DNA of 33,086 nt, taken from contig JANXSX010000046.1 of assembly GCA_025356475.1 (NCBI GenBank), positions 1-33,086 on the forward strand, written 5' to 3'. Each line of letters begins with the position of its first letter. The stretch's first letter is position 1. The translations under genes were made by a program, and so were the position numbers. Positions 25,327 to 33,086 of this stretch are shown piece after piece. The stretch is from Isosphaeraceae bacterium (GTDB taxonomy: Bacteria > Planctomycetota > Planctomycetia > Isosphaerales > Isosphaeraceae). Under the pieces are notes generated by a model. The model did no database searches, was not told the DNA's origin, and was given only the letters and a program-made list of their open reading frames with translations.

Positions 25327-25818
25327 ATGTCACTCCGTGCTCGAACTCGCGGCGGGCCTGCCGTACTTAGCCCGAACCTAACGCCCTTGCTCGACGTTGT
25401 CTTGCAACTGATCACTTTCTTTCTGATGTTGGTCCACTTTGGGACCAAAGTCGAAGGTGATGCCCAAACAGTTCGCCTTCCCGTCACAGCGTCGGCAATG
25501 CCTACCGACGATCTCGCGATGGACCGTCTCGTACTCGGAATGGACTCGACCGGCCGGCTACTCGTCGAAGGCGAGGAAGTCCCCTTGGGTGAGCCCGAGG
25601 CCGCAGGCTTCTGGGCAGCTCAAGCCAAGGCGAGGCGGAAAGGGTTAGCCACACTCCGTGCTCTCAACCCCGGCCCGGCCGATCTGCTTCCTACGGTTGT
25701 CGTGATCCGGGCTGATCGCGAGGTCGCGTACGGATCGGTCCGGAAAGCTCTGGTAACCGCCCAAGAACAGGGGTTCGCTCAGTTTAGCTTGATCGTCAAG
25801 CAGAGGCCAGGACCATGA
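25327..25818 (+). CDS. ExbD/TolR-family protein, first copy
   Basis: A 163-residue protein with one N-terminal membrane helix (about 20-38: TPLLDVVLQLITFFLMLVHF). Asp23 in that helix matches the proton-carrying aspartate of ExbD and TolR, so it is likely functional. A periplasmic domain of about 120 residues follows, including the family ending DREVAYGSVRKALVTAQEQG. A GGAGGG precedes the start. Its stop overlaps the start of the second copy by four bases (ATGA). Confidence 0.88.
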   Translation: MSLRARTRGGPAVLSPNLTPLLDVVLQLITFFLMLVHFGTKVEGDAQTVRLPVTASAMPTDDLAMDRLVLGMDSTGRLLVEGEEVPLGEPEAAGFWAAQAKARRKGLATLRALNPGPADLLPTVVVIRADREVAYGSVRKALVTAQEQGFAQFSLIVKQRPGP

Positions 25819-26321
25819 CGAGCCGACAAGCCTCCCGGCGGCAAAAGCGTCACGATCCGCCCTCAGAAGTGATGTTCCCGGTCACTCCGATGCTCGATAT
25901 GGCGTTCCAGCTTCTTGCTTTCTTTGTGCTAACGTTCCAGGCCCCCAGTGGTGAGAGTCGGCTCGATCTCTACCTCCCGGCGGTCGCAGCCGCGCTCCCC
26001 TCCGCTCCAGGCGGTCTGGCATCGACGACCACTGTAACGAAGACGGAGTCGGACCTCGAAAATGACCTCCTCGTCCGTGTGGAGGCCGACGAACTCGGAG
26101 ACTTGAAATCGCTCAAGCTCGGCGATGCAAACGTCCCAAGTGTCGAGGTCTTGACGGATCGACTCCGTAAATACGAAGCATTATTGGATGGCCGGCCGTT
26201 ACGAGTTCGGATCTCCGCCGATGATCGGCTTCGTTATGAGGAGGCCGCACGAATCATTGCAGCTTGCGGGATCGCTGGGGCGTCGTCAGTTCGACTCACG
26301 GACCCGAGGGCCACGCCATGA
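25815..26321 (+). CDS. ExbD/TolR-family protein, second copy
   Basis: A 168-residue protein with a basic N-terminus and membrane helix PMLDMAFQLLAFFVLTFQ carrying the conserved Asp28. The periplasmic domain contains VRVEADELGDLKSL and ends in RYEEAARIIAACGIAGASSV, the usual ExbD C-terminal fold. It is coupled by 4-base overlaps to the genes on both sides. Two different ExbD copies per channel suggest a heterodimeric arm inside the ExbB pore (inference). Confidence 0.88.
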   Translation: MTSRQASRRQKRHDPPSEVMFPVTPMLDMAFQLLAFFVLTFQAPSGESRLDLYLPAVAAALPSAPGGLASTTTVTKTESDLENDLLVRVEADELGDLKSLKLGDANVPSVEVLTDRLRKYEALLDGRPLRVRISADDRLRYEEAARIIAACGIAGASSVRLTDPRATP

Positions 26322-26905
26322 CCTTGGTCATTGCCGTTCTTCTGACGATCGCGACCGCCGACTCCTCAGCATTGAATCTTGCCGATTTACCTGTATTTCA
26401 GGCAGCCCTTTCGGAAAATACCTCTATCCCGCTCACAGTTGGCTTTCAAGACCTGTGGGGACATCCCGAGAATTTCGCGGGTCAGCGAGTCAAGGTCGTC
26501 GGTCATCTCGAACGCCGGTTTCGTCAGGGTCCTGTGGGAGAGTTTCCCGCCCTCGTCGAGAGCTGGATTAGCGATAGTTCGAAGAACCTGATGTGTCTCG
26601 TCCATCCAGATCGGGGAGAAGCTTCCCCATCGGGACAGGTCGAATTCGTTGGAACATTCCTACGCCCAATTCGCTACAAGGCGAGCGATGCCCATCGACT
26701 CGTGCCGCTGATCATCGGAGCTGGACCGCTCGTCGGCTTGACCCCATCCGACACCACCCTCTCACAGAACAAAGAGAATGGAATCGATCGAATACTTTTC
26801 ATCGTGTTAGGGCTATTATTGATCATGATGATTGCTCGCAAGAGCCTGAACCGGCCCCCAGCACCGAGAGTTGTTATTGATCCAACGCCGGAGTTCATCT
26901 CCTAA
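26318..26905 (+). CDS. Envelope protein with OB-like domain and C-terminal membrane helix
   Basis: The ATG at 26318 overlaps the preceding stop (ATGA), which fixes the start; the frame open further upstream is a shadow. The 195-residue product has a signal peptide (MTLVIAVLLTIATADS). The extracytoplasmic domain starts FQDLWGHPENFAGQRVKVVGHLERRF, a pattern reminiscent of OB-fold tRNA_anti-like or cytochrome-assembly domains. It also has LMCLVHP, RPIRYKASDAHRLVPLIIG, and one membrane helix at 157-172 (RILFIVLGLLLIMMI). I cannot name its function. Its fixed place inside the Exb cluster suggests a structural part of that complex. Confidence 0.7.
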   Translation: MTLVIAVLLTIATADSSALNLADLPVFQAALSENTSIPLTVGFQDLWGHPENFAGQRVKVVGHLERRFRQGPVGEFPALVESWISDSSKNLMCLVHPDRGEASPSGQVEFVGTFLRPIRYKASDAHRLVPLIIGAGPLVGLTPSDTTLSQNKENGIDRILFIVLGLLLIMMIARKSLNRPPAPRVVIDPTPEFIS

Positions 26906-26921
26906 GAAAAGAGGCGATAAG

Positions 26922-27920
26922 GTGCAGATTCAACTCGGGGAATCCCCGATGACCGACCCTCGGTCGATATCGATTTCGTTAGTAGTCAATGGTTTCATCT
27001 TATTCCTGGCTTCAATAGCTGTGCTTGGGGTGGCGACTTCAGGACAGAATGAGCCACTCCCCAAATTAATTCGTGGGATTGTGGACCCGGTCGACACCCT
27101 CGCTCCTGCCGAGTCTGGTGGCGGGGGCGAAGGCGAACTCGGGGGTCGCAGCACCATTGCCGTGACAGCGGAGTCAACCGGTGTCTCAGTCCAAACAAAA
27201 GAGAGCCCTGCCGATGCCCTGCTAGCTGAGCTTCTTCCGAGCCAACCGATAATGGAACCGACCCCGGGCGTTCTTCCCGGCCCGACCACAAGTGGAATCG
27301 GGGTCACACCAGGGCTAGGAACCGGTGGTGGAGGAGGAAGGGGCGCGGGTTCGGGGGGTGGAGCAGGTAGAGGGGTCGGGCCTGGTACCGAATTTTTCGG
27401 CGCACGAGAGCACGCAGGCTCGTTCGCTTATGTCATTGATTGTTCCGGAAGCATGGCTCTGCGTGGAGCACTCGATCGGGCGAAGGTCGAGCTGATTGCT
27501 AGCCTCAACCAGCTTCCTCCTGACGCGATATTCGCTGTGATTTTCTACAACCTCAAGGCCGACGTGTTCAGTGATGCGACTGGTAAGATCGGGCTGATGC
27601 CTGCAACAGCCGCGAACAAGGCCAGGGTTCGGACCCTCCTCGGTAATGTCGTGCCCGACGGCGGTACCGACCACATGGGAGCCCTTCGAGCGGCCTTCGG
27701 TCTCAGGCCTGAGGTCGTCTTTTACTTGAGCGATGGGGACCTGATGTCCCAGCACGAAGTACTCGAACTCAATGCTGAGGTCGGTACGATCCGGATCCAA
27801 GCGGTGGAACTCGGGCTCGGCAAGAATAGTCTTCGAGTCGTAACACCCTTACGTAAACTTGCGACAAGCTCGGGCGGATCATATCGCTACATCGACACGA
27901 GCGAGTTTCACGGACGGTAA
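26922..27920 (+). CDS. TonB-shaped membrane protein with C-terminal von Willebrand factor A domain
   Basis: The GTG at 26922 is preferred: GAGG is 7 bases upstream and it lies just after the previous stop (26905). Met10 at 26949 and a TTG at 26871 are alternatives. The 332-residue product has an N-terminal membrane helix (17-39: ISLVVNGFILFLASIAVLGV). A long Pro/Gly-rich linker follows (about 60-155, with runs such as GGGGGRGAGSGGGAGRG). Residues 165-330 are a VWA domain with an intact metal site: DCSGS at 173-177, Thr249 in DGGTD and Asp271 in LSDGD. The helix-linker-domain plan matches TonB/TolA arms of ExbB-ExbD systems, but the C-terminal domain is VWA. It may convert proton-driven motion into binding of an envelope ligand (inference). 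Confidence 0.82.
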   Translation: MQIQLGESPMTDPRSISISLVVNGFILFLASIAVLGVATSGQNEPLPKLIRGIVDPVDTLAPAESGGGGEGELGGRSTIAVTAESTGVSVQTKESPADALLAELLPSQPIMEPTPGVLPGPTTSGIGVTPGLGTGGGGGRGAGSGGGAGRGVGPGTEFFGAREHAGSFAYVIDCSGSMALRGALDRAKVELIASLNQLPPDAIFAVIFYNLKADVFSDATGKIGLMPATAANKARVRTLLGNVVPDGGTDHMGALRAAFGLRPEVVFYLSDGDLMSQHEVLELNAEVGTIRIQAVELGLGKNSLRVVTPLRKLATSSGGSYRYIDTSEFHGR

Positions 27921-28202
27921 GTTCGCGCTGGGCTAAAGTTGCACGCCGCTGCACTCGGAATCGACCGAAAGCACCTAGTCAGGGCTGGACCCTCTTTTCC
28001 CGCTGCCCACACTTGTGTCTAATCGGACTACGTGCGGAGCGGTCGTACGATCACCTCGATGATATTGGCACTCTCAACGCGAACGAGGCAGCGGAGCGAT
28101 CCGTCCTGAACTCGTGTTGAAAGCCATTCACTTCATGGACTTGGTCCCTAGCGGTCCTGTCCCCCCCTTGATTGACATCGTTCAGAATGCGGAGGTCGAC
28201 CT

Positions 28203-30872
28203 ATGCGAGTTTGGCGAGGAATCTGCGGGGCAGCCCTGGTCTTGGGACTGACCGTGCTGGCTGGACCCACCGCACATGCGGCCGATCCGGTGGTCCCGAA
28301 CGCGAGCCCTACGGTCTCGGGTTCCGACTTTCACTATTTCGAGTTTCTCACTAGCAATAACACCGACACGAGCGAGAAGGTTGCATTAATTCTCGTCCTT
28401 GTCGTGGCCTTGGGTGGCCTCGTTTATGCGGCTATGCTCGTCTTTCAAGTCCTCGGAGCAGACCAGGGGACGCCCAAGATGCGAGAGGTCGCTCTCGCCA
28501 TCAAGAAAGGAGCGAATGCCTACCTGTTCCGGCAATTCAAGGCGATCATCACACTCGTCTTCCTTCTGACTGCCATACTCTACTTCGCGACCGCAGGGGG
28601 TGAGAGTGAAACCTATATCGCAATCGGTCGAGCTGCTGCATTCTTCGTCGGGGCGACATTCTCCTGGACCGTTGGCTATGTGGGTATGAGCCTCGCCGTC
28701 CGAGGGAATCTCCGTGTCGCAGCCGCAGCCCGGACGAGCTACGGTGCCGCCCTCCAACTCGGCTATCGCACTGGAACGATCACGGGAATGCTCACCGATG
28801 GCCTAGGCCTCCTCGGCGGCACGGTGATTTTCCTTGCTTATGGTGAGCATGCCTATGAAGTCCTGTTAGGCTTTGGATTTGGTGGCACGCTTCTCGCCCT
28901 CTTCATGCGAGTTGGTGGTGGCATCTACACCAAGGCCGCCGACGTTGGGGCCGACCTTGTTGGCAAAGTCGAGCAGAATATTCCCGAGGACGATCCCCGC
29001 AACGCCGCAACCATCGCCGATAATGTCGGTGATAACGTCGGCGATTGCGCAGGGATGGCCTCCGATATCTTCGAGAGCTACGAAGTCACGATCGTCGCCG
29101 CGATGATCCTTGGCTTTGCCAGCTTCGGGCACAAGGGGGTCATCTTCCCATTGCTTGTCCGAGCCATCGGCGTCATTGGCTCGATTATCAGCACCTATAC
29201 CGTCAAGGCAGGGGCCGATTCGACCAGCGATGAGGCCCTCCATTCGGTGCATCGGGGCTTCTTACTAGGCTCGTTCATCAGTGTCGCGGGATTTTTCTTG
29301 CTCGGGATCAGTTATCTCCACTTCGATGACAACTACATTCGCAAGTACCCCCAGGCGATTGGCGGTTATTCGATCACAGCGGAGTTCAAGTCAGCCAGAG
29401 ACGCCTTTGAACACGAACATCTCGATGACCAGACGGCCAACCCTCAGAAGTTCGCCCGCGAATACCGCACGTTCGTCACGGCTTACGAAGGAAAGATCAT
29501 TGATGGACGGCTTCCCTTCTGGGCAAGTCTGGGAATTTCCAGCCTCGACCTCCGGCCAGCGTTAACGTGCTTGATCGGAATCGTCCTGGCACTGGCATTA
29601 AACAAGGTGACAAGCTATTACACGCACACCCAATACGAGCCTGTGAAATCGTTGGCGAAGTCGTGTCAAACCGGACATGCCACCAACATTATCTCAGGCT
29701 TCGCCCTGGGATATGAATCGTCGGTCGCAGCGGTTCTGGTCATCGCGGTCGCCTTGTTCTTGTCGGTGCTAATCTACACCGGGGCAAGTCCCATCTTCGT
29801 AGCGTACGGAGTCGCAATGTGCGGCATTGGGATGCTTACGCTTACGGGTAACACGATTAGCATGGATGTGTTCGGTCCAGTGGCCGACAACTCCAACGGC
29901 ATTGGCGAAATGGCGTATGACCGCGCTGAGATGGGTGAAGAGAACTACAAACGAGCCCGACAAATTCTCGCCGATCTCGACGCGGTGGGAAACACCACCA
30001 AAGCCGAGACGAAGGGAATCGCAATTGGCTCAGCCGTCATCGCAGCCGTGAGCCTCTTCGCCTCGTTTATCGCCGTCATCGCGGTCGGCAGCGAGTCTCG
30101 AATTGGCGAGATGACAACGGCCCAGTACCTCACCGAAGCCGGCAAGCTCTCGGTCGCTCAGCCCGAAGTTTTTATCGGCATGCTCATCGGTGGCTCGATC
30201 CCATTCCTGTTCTCGTCGATGCTCATCCGCGCGGTCGGTCGTGCCGCGTTCCTGATCGTGAAAGAGTGCCGTATCCAGTTCCGAGACCCCGAAATCTGGG
30301 CAGGAACCAAGACTCCCGACTACGGGCGCGTCGTCAATATCTGCACCAAAGCCGCCCAAGGTGAGTTGATCGGACCGGGCGTACTGGCGATCGTCGCGCC
30401 GATTCTGGTCGGTATCTACCTCGGGCCTTACGCGCTCGGTGGGTTCCTCGCGGGGATGATCGTCGTGGGGCAACTCCTCGCCGTCTTCATGGCCAACGCC
30501 GGTGGGGCCTGGGATAATGCCAAAAAGACGATCGAGGACGGGCTCTATGGCGGAAAGGGATCCGAAGCCCATAAGGCGAGCATTACCGGCGACACCGTTG
30601 GTGATCCCCTCAAGGACACCGCAGGCCCCGCGCTCAACCCCTTGATCAAAGTTATGAACATGGTCGCCCTCCTGGCGATCGGCCCCATCCTGGCCGCCAA
30701 GGCGACCGATTCCACTCCGTGGCTACTCTATGGGATCGGTCTCCTAGGCATCGCTTCCGTCATCTGGGCCATCTGGCGGAGCAAAACCGAGAGTAAGGAG
30801 TTCCAGGAACTTGAACTTGAGCTTGCCGACGCACAGGCTGCAGAGATGAAGGGCGAACCTGTCGGCCACTAG
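28203..30872 (+). CDS. hppA: Membrane-bound H+-translocating pyrophosphatase
   Basis: An 889-residue multi-pass protein with GGAGG 7 bases before its ATG. It hydrolyses pyrophosphate and pumps protons. The substrate site is plain: DVGADLVGKVEQNIPEDDPR, then NAATIADNVGDNVGDCAGM (about 247-285), DVFGPVADNSNGIGEM, GGAWDNAKKTIEDG and GDTVGDPLKDTAGPALNPLIKVMNM. Lys600 in GNTTKAETKG stands where K+-dependent enzymes carry Ala, predicting a K+-independent pump. It is longer than the usual 670-800 residues: a signal-like N-terminus (ALVLGLTVLAGPTAHAADP) precedes the first core helix, and a hydrophilic insert of about 70 residues lies at 373-440. A nested hairpin follows the stop. Confidence 0.96.
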   Translation: MRVWRGICGAALVLGLTVLAGPTAHAADPVVPNASPTVSGSDFHYFEFLTSNNTDTSEKVALILVLVVALGGLVYAAMLVFQVLGADQGTPKMREVALAIKKGANAYLFRQFKAIITLVFLLTAILYFATAGGESETYIAIGRAAAFFVGATFSWTVGYVGMSLAVRGNLRVAAAARTSYGAALQLGYRTGTITGMLTDGLGLLGGTVIFLAYGEHAYEVLLGFGFGGTLLALFMRVGGGIYTKAADVGADLVGKVEQNIPEDDPRNAATIADNVGDNVGDCAGMASDIFESYEVTIVAAMILGFASFGHKGVIFPLLVRAIGVIGSIISTYTVKAGADSTSDEALHSVHRGFLLGSFISVAGFFLLGISYLHFDDNYIRKYPQAIGGYSITAEFKSARDAFEHEHLDDQTANPQKFAREYRTFVTAYEGKIIDGRLPFWASLGISSLDLRPALTCLIGIVLALALNKVTSYYTHTQYEPVKSLAKSCQTGHATNIISGFALGYESSVAAVLVIAVALFLSVLIYTGASPIFVAYGVAMCGIGMLTLTGNTISMDVFGPVADNSNGIGEMAYDRAEMGEENYKRARQILADLDAVGNTTKAETKGIAIGSAVIAAVSLFASFIAVIAVGSESRIGEMTTAQYLTEAGKLSVAQPEVFIGMLIGGSIPFLFSSMLIRAVGRAAFLIVKECRIQFRDPEIWAGTKTPDYGRVVNICTKAAQGELIGPGVLAIVAPILVGIYLGPYALGGFLAGMIVVGQLLAVFMANAGGAWDNAKKTIEDGLYGGKGSEAHKASITGDTVGDPLKDTAGPALNPLIKVMNMVALLAIGPILAAKATDSTPWLLYGIGLLGIASVIWAIWRSKTESKEFQELELELADAQAAEMKGEPVGH

Positions 30873-30932
30873 ATCTATTGAATTGTCTTTAGCTGGTTTA
30901 GTCGATTCAAGAATTATTCAGATCTGATTTCG

Positions 30933-30981
30933 ACAACCCTCAGCCACATCTAGCCTAGATGGTTAGAGGTGTGAGGGTTGT
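30933..30981 (+). terminator. Nested inverted repeats after hppA
   Basis: ACAACCCTCA (30933-30942) pairs perfectly with TGAGGGTTGT (30972-30981). Inside, CATCTAG (30947-30953) pairs with CTAGATG (30955-30961). The outer stem lies 60 bases after the hppA stop, and a short T-containing run (TTGTTCAACTT) follows. It could act as a terminator or protect the mRNA 3' end. Confidence 0.45.
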
Positions 30982-31098
30982 TCAACTTAATTACCAGGTG
31001 TTTAGTTCTACTGTATCAGGCAACGTTAGAGACACAAACCATTTGATATCTTGTATTTATGAAGACTAGACATTTCGGCGATCTTCCGACCTTACGTG

Positions 31099-31351
31099 GT
31101 GGCCTTCTAATGTCGCACGGCAGCGAATTGCAATCTCTTCGAATCGCCAACGAATCAAGGCTCAACAGCTTTCTCAGCCGAATTTCGTCGAGTCGCGTCT
31201 CATCCACGACGCCATTCGAAATAGGACGAATCACCGGATAGAACATTTCGGCACAATCGGCTCATTTTCCTCAAATCCAAGGCTCATTGAGGGTTACGAG
31301 TTCAACCCTAAACGCTTGGAATCGAATCGTTGTGCGACATTAGAAGGCCAC
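31099..31351. repeat. MITE-like segment bounded by a perfect 20-bp inverted repeat
   Basis: The 20 bases at 31099-31118 (GTGGCCTTCTAATGTCGCAC) recur exactly in reverse complement at 31332-31351. They enclose 213 bases with no recognisable gene; the short open frames inside look unlike proteins. The match ends sharply on both sides. I see no clean target-site duplication. A direct repeat ACATTTCGGC (31070-31079 and 31243-31252) is also present. A non-autonomous mobile element or a remnant of one is the simplest reading, with no transposase in the window. Confidence 0.5.
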
Positions 31352-31494
31352 TAGGCGAATTTTCGCAAAGGAGAATATCGCATGCAACCGGGGTCTTTCC
31401 CAACACCCGGCAAATCAAGAGATTGAACGGCCTGGGCATGAGCCTGGCTGGTTAAAACAAGCAGACACGAGAGAATGATCCAGTGGGAGCGCAT
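31351..31494 (-). pseudogene. Short signal-peptide ORF ending at the inverted repeat, possible truncated gene
   Basis: Read from ATG at 31494 to TAG at 31353-31351, giving 47 residues. The N-terminus is a convincing Sec signal peptide (MRSHWIILSCLLVLTSQAHA, cleavage after AHA or AQA). A short mature part follows (VQSLDLPGVGKDPGCMRYSP) and then stops at once. The stop codon shares its last base with the edge of the 20-bp repeat at 31332-31351. It lies 74 bases downstream of the WD40 gene on the same strand. Either a secreted-protein gene was cut by insertion of the repeat-bounded segment, or this is a genuine short exported peptide. I favour truncation. Confidence 0.4.
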
Positions 31495-31568
31495 TCGGGA
31501 GTCCCCAAGTCAGGCGAGTTCGACGGACTTTCAGCATACCCGCATTGCGCACGGGCGAAAGATGCCAG

Positions 31569-33086
31569 TCACTTGGGAGCCGGTGGAACGGCCGAATCCC
31601 CCTTGGGTTTCGCGGGCGTGAGAATCGTCCGCCAGCGGACGGCTTCGGCCTTATCGCCAGCGGCCTCGGCCCGGTCGAGAAGCTGCTTGGCCAGGCGTGG
31701 TTTCTCGGCGTCGTTGGCGTTCCCGTACTCTTGCCGCAGCCAATGCAGGCGGTCCGTGGCGACGTGCCCGGGGAACGGGAAATCGGGATAGGGGACGGGT
31801 TTGGCGGCAAGTTCCTGGCGATGCTTTTCCCAGGTCGGCTCGTCCCATTTGACGAAGGTGCCCTCGTCGTCGAGATGGCCCCGCACCGCGATTTGCGCCC
31901 AGAGTTCAAGGAGATCAGTCGGGATTTCCATATGGTGGGGTGGTGGCAGCCGGTGGATTTTCACCGGGGTATTTCCGGAGTCGCCTCCTTGATCGCGAGC
32001 CCAACCCACTGAAGGTCGATAATGCCATCTCCCGTCTTGAGGGATGGTCTTCTCCGTGACAGTGTCGAGGAGCTTAGACTCGCTATCAAGAAGAAAGAAA
32101 CGACCGTCCGCAGCGAAGCGGCCAAGATCGGGATGATATTTATGCCCCTTTGGCGGAAGGAGCCGTCGCCACGATTGCCGATCGAAAAGCTGGCCAGACC
32201 CGAGGAGAACGCGATCGGCTGTTAATCGCTGAGGTTTTGCGGGCAATCGGATCAACGGCTTGGCGCTGCCGATCGCATAAAGACTGTAACTTGGTCCTCC
32301 TTCATCGTCTTCAGCAGCCAAGAGATCGTTTGTGATGTATTCCAGAGTGTATCTGGACATAATATTCATGGAAAAAGCGAGTGGCCCCGTAGTCGCCGTC
32401 CGCGTCCACGACACGGTCTCGCGCGTCTGAATGGATTCTTTATCGTCCCCCGGTTGGTAAAAGGAAATGGTTTTGCCGTCGGGGCTGCTGCAGAGAGATA
32501 GATTAAAATACGGATTGATCTCAGTCAGCAGGCGTCCATCTTGAGCGGAAAGTAAGTGGATGAAACGCGCGTTGTGACCCACGGCCTCAATCCACCGTCC
32601 ATCTCCGAAAAATGCGATAAAGTCGGCTTCAACATCCTTTGGCAATTTCAAGGACGCGATCAGCCGCCCTGTTTTCGTGTCCCACAACTCGATTGGTCCG
32701 GGATAAGTTACTGATGTGGAGCCATCCTTGTTCAAGTTGTGAAACTGCCTCCTTGTAAGGATTCTTTCGTTAGAGATTTGGGTCATGCCCGGCTTGTTGT
32801 TATAGGGGTCTAAGTTGGGGTGAGAGAGATCTACCCCGACCAAGTGAAGTCGATTGGGCCGCGCCTCCGTTTCCGCACGGAATGCACCGTCTTTGGTCTC
32901 CCATAAGCGAACTACACCATCTTCAGAATGTGTGAACGCAGTCGATCCATCGGGGCTGAGTCCGGCTTCCACCACGTTCTCCTGGGCATGTCGGAGAATG
33001 GCGATCGGCTGACCTGTGAAAGCATCCCAGAGACGGGCCGTCTTGTCATTGCCTCGGGTGAGAAGTCGGTCACCCGTCGAGCTGAG
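31569..33086 (-). CDS. WD40-repeat protein, N-terminal part beyond the window
   Basis: The frame is open to the window end, so the start is missing; 505 C-terminal residues are visible. The edge begins inside a WD40 repeat (TRGNDKTARLWDAFTGQPIA), followed by further blades (GLSPDGSTAFTHSEDGVVRL, then PIELWDTKTGRLIASLKLP). Later blades are degenerate. The C-terminal 120 residues form a helical tail starting LLELWAQIAVRGHLDDEG and including FPFPGHVATDRLHWLRQEY. As I recall, this kind of tail follows propellers in planctomycete WD40 proteins that often carry an N-terminal Ser/Thr kinase. A kinase domain upstream is therefore possible but not visible. Confidence 0.85.
   Translation of the reverse strand, partial: LSSTGDRLLTRGNDKTARLWDAFTGQPIAILRHAQENVVEAGLSPDGSTAFTHSEDGVVRLWETKDGAFRAETEARPNRLHLVGVDLSHPNLDPYNNKPGMTQISNERILTRRQFHNLNKDGSTSVTYPGPIELWDTKTGRLIASLKLPKDVEADFIAFFGDGRWIEAVGHNARFIHLLSAQDGRLLTEINPYFNLSLCSSPDGKTISFYQPGDDKESIQTRETVSWTRTATTGPLAFSMNIMSRYTLEYITNDLLAAEDDEGGPSYSLYAIGSAKPLIRLPAKPQRLTADRVLLGSGQLFDRQSWRRLLPPKGHKYHPDLGRFAADGRFFLLDSESKLLDTVTEKTIPQDGRWHYRPSVGWARDQGGDSGNTPVKIHRLPPPHHMEIPTDLLELWAQIAVRGHLDDEGTFVKWDEPTWEKHRQELAAKPVPYPDFPFPGHVATDRLHWLRQEYGNANDAEKPRLAKQLLDRAEAAGDKAEAVRWRTILTPAKPKGDSAVPPAPK

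Noticed and set aside
27921-28202. Intergenic region before hppA, examined for a riboswitch, tRNA or promoter
   Set aside because: No tRNA-like arms, conserved riboswitch core or convincing -35/-10 pair could be seen; only the GGAGG before hppA is clear.
31016-31246. Short opposing frames (76 and 60 codons) in the gap after hppA, considered as transposase fragments
   Set aside because: Neither shows catalytic residues or similarity to any transposase I know, and they lie partly inside the inverted-repeat segment.
31382-31426. 14-codon ORF on the + strand behind a strong AAAGGAGA
   Set aside because: Too short to support, and it is antisense to the signal-peptide ORF; the purine-rich sequence may be chance.

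Overview
The window looks like chromosomal DNA of a planctomycete, probably of the Isosphaera/Singulisphaera/Gemmata type. This is an inference from gene content. It has bacterial C1-carrier (tetrahydromethanopterin/methanofuran) cofactor genes, an HTTM-domain gene pair, a double-length UvrA, a YVTN-propeller/dihaem cytochrome fusion, a WD40 protein with a planctomycete-like C-terminal tail, and many secreted proteins or lipoproteins. I saw no tRNA, rRNA, CRISPR array, prophage or intact insertion sequence.

Layout. Bases 1-8000 hold a C1-cofactor island. It starts with a stand-alone ATP-grasp enzyme on the + strand (699-1859). A minus-strand operon (8000 down to 4279) follows: a DUF6580-like membrane protein, MfnB, a 55-residue cysteine-rich zinc-ribbon protein, a RimK/MptN-like ATP-grasp ligase, a CitG-like protein and a 6-pyruvoyl-tetrahydropterin-synthase-like protein. 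Spacings are 3, 37, -4, -4 and 6 bases. Between the two lie a YVTN/dihaem cytochrome and a NikR regulator. Bases 8092-15333 carry a DEDDh exonuclease fused to a WYL-like domain, a CAP-domain lipoprotein, an HTTM pair, a TlpA-like thioredoxin protein, an alpha/beta-hydrolase lipoprotein and a small hydrophobic protein. Bases 15335-21712 encode one 2125-residue protein made of two complete UvrA units plus an unassigned tail. A large secreted glycoside-hydrolase-like gene lies directly upstream of it on the same strand.

Bases 24476-27920 form a tight + strand cluster: an ExbB/TolQ channel, two ExbD/TolR proteins, a small membrane-anchored protein and a protein shaped like TonB but ending in a von Willebrand A domain. 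This looks like a proton-driven envelope machine whose usual TonB/TolA arm is replaced by a MIDAS-bearing domain. Next is a membrane pyrophosphatase (hppA) whose key residue predicts a K+-independent proton pump. It could in principle help energise the same membrane.

The last 2.2 kb is gene-poor. It has a nested hairpin after hppA and a 253-bp segment bounded by a perfect 20-bp inverted repeat (MITE-like). A short signal-peptide ORF stops exactly at that repeat edge, and a WD40 protein runs off the window end.

Functional names rest on motifs read by eye. No database search was possible.
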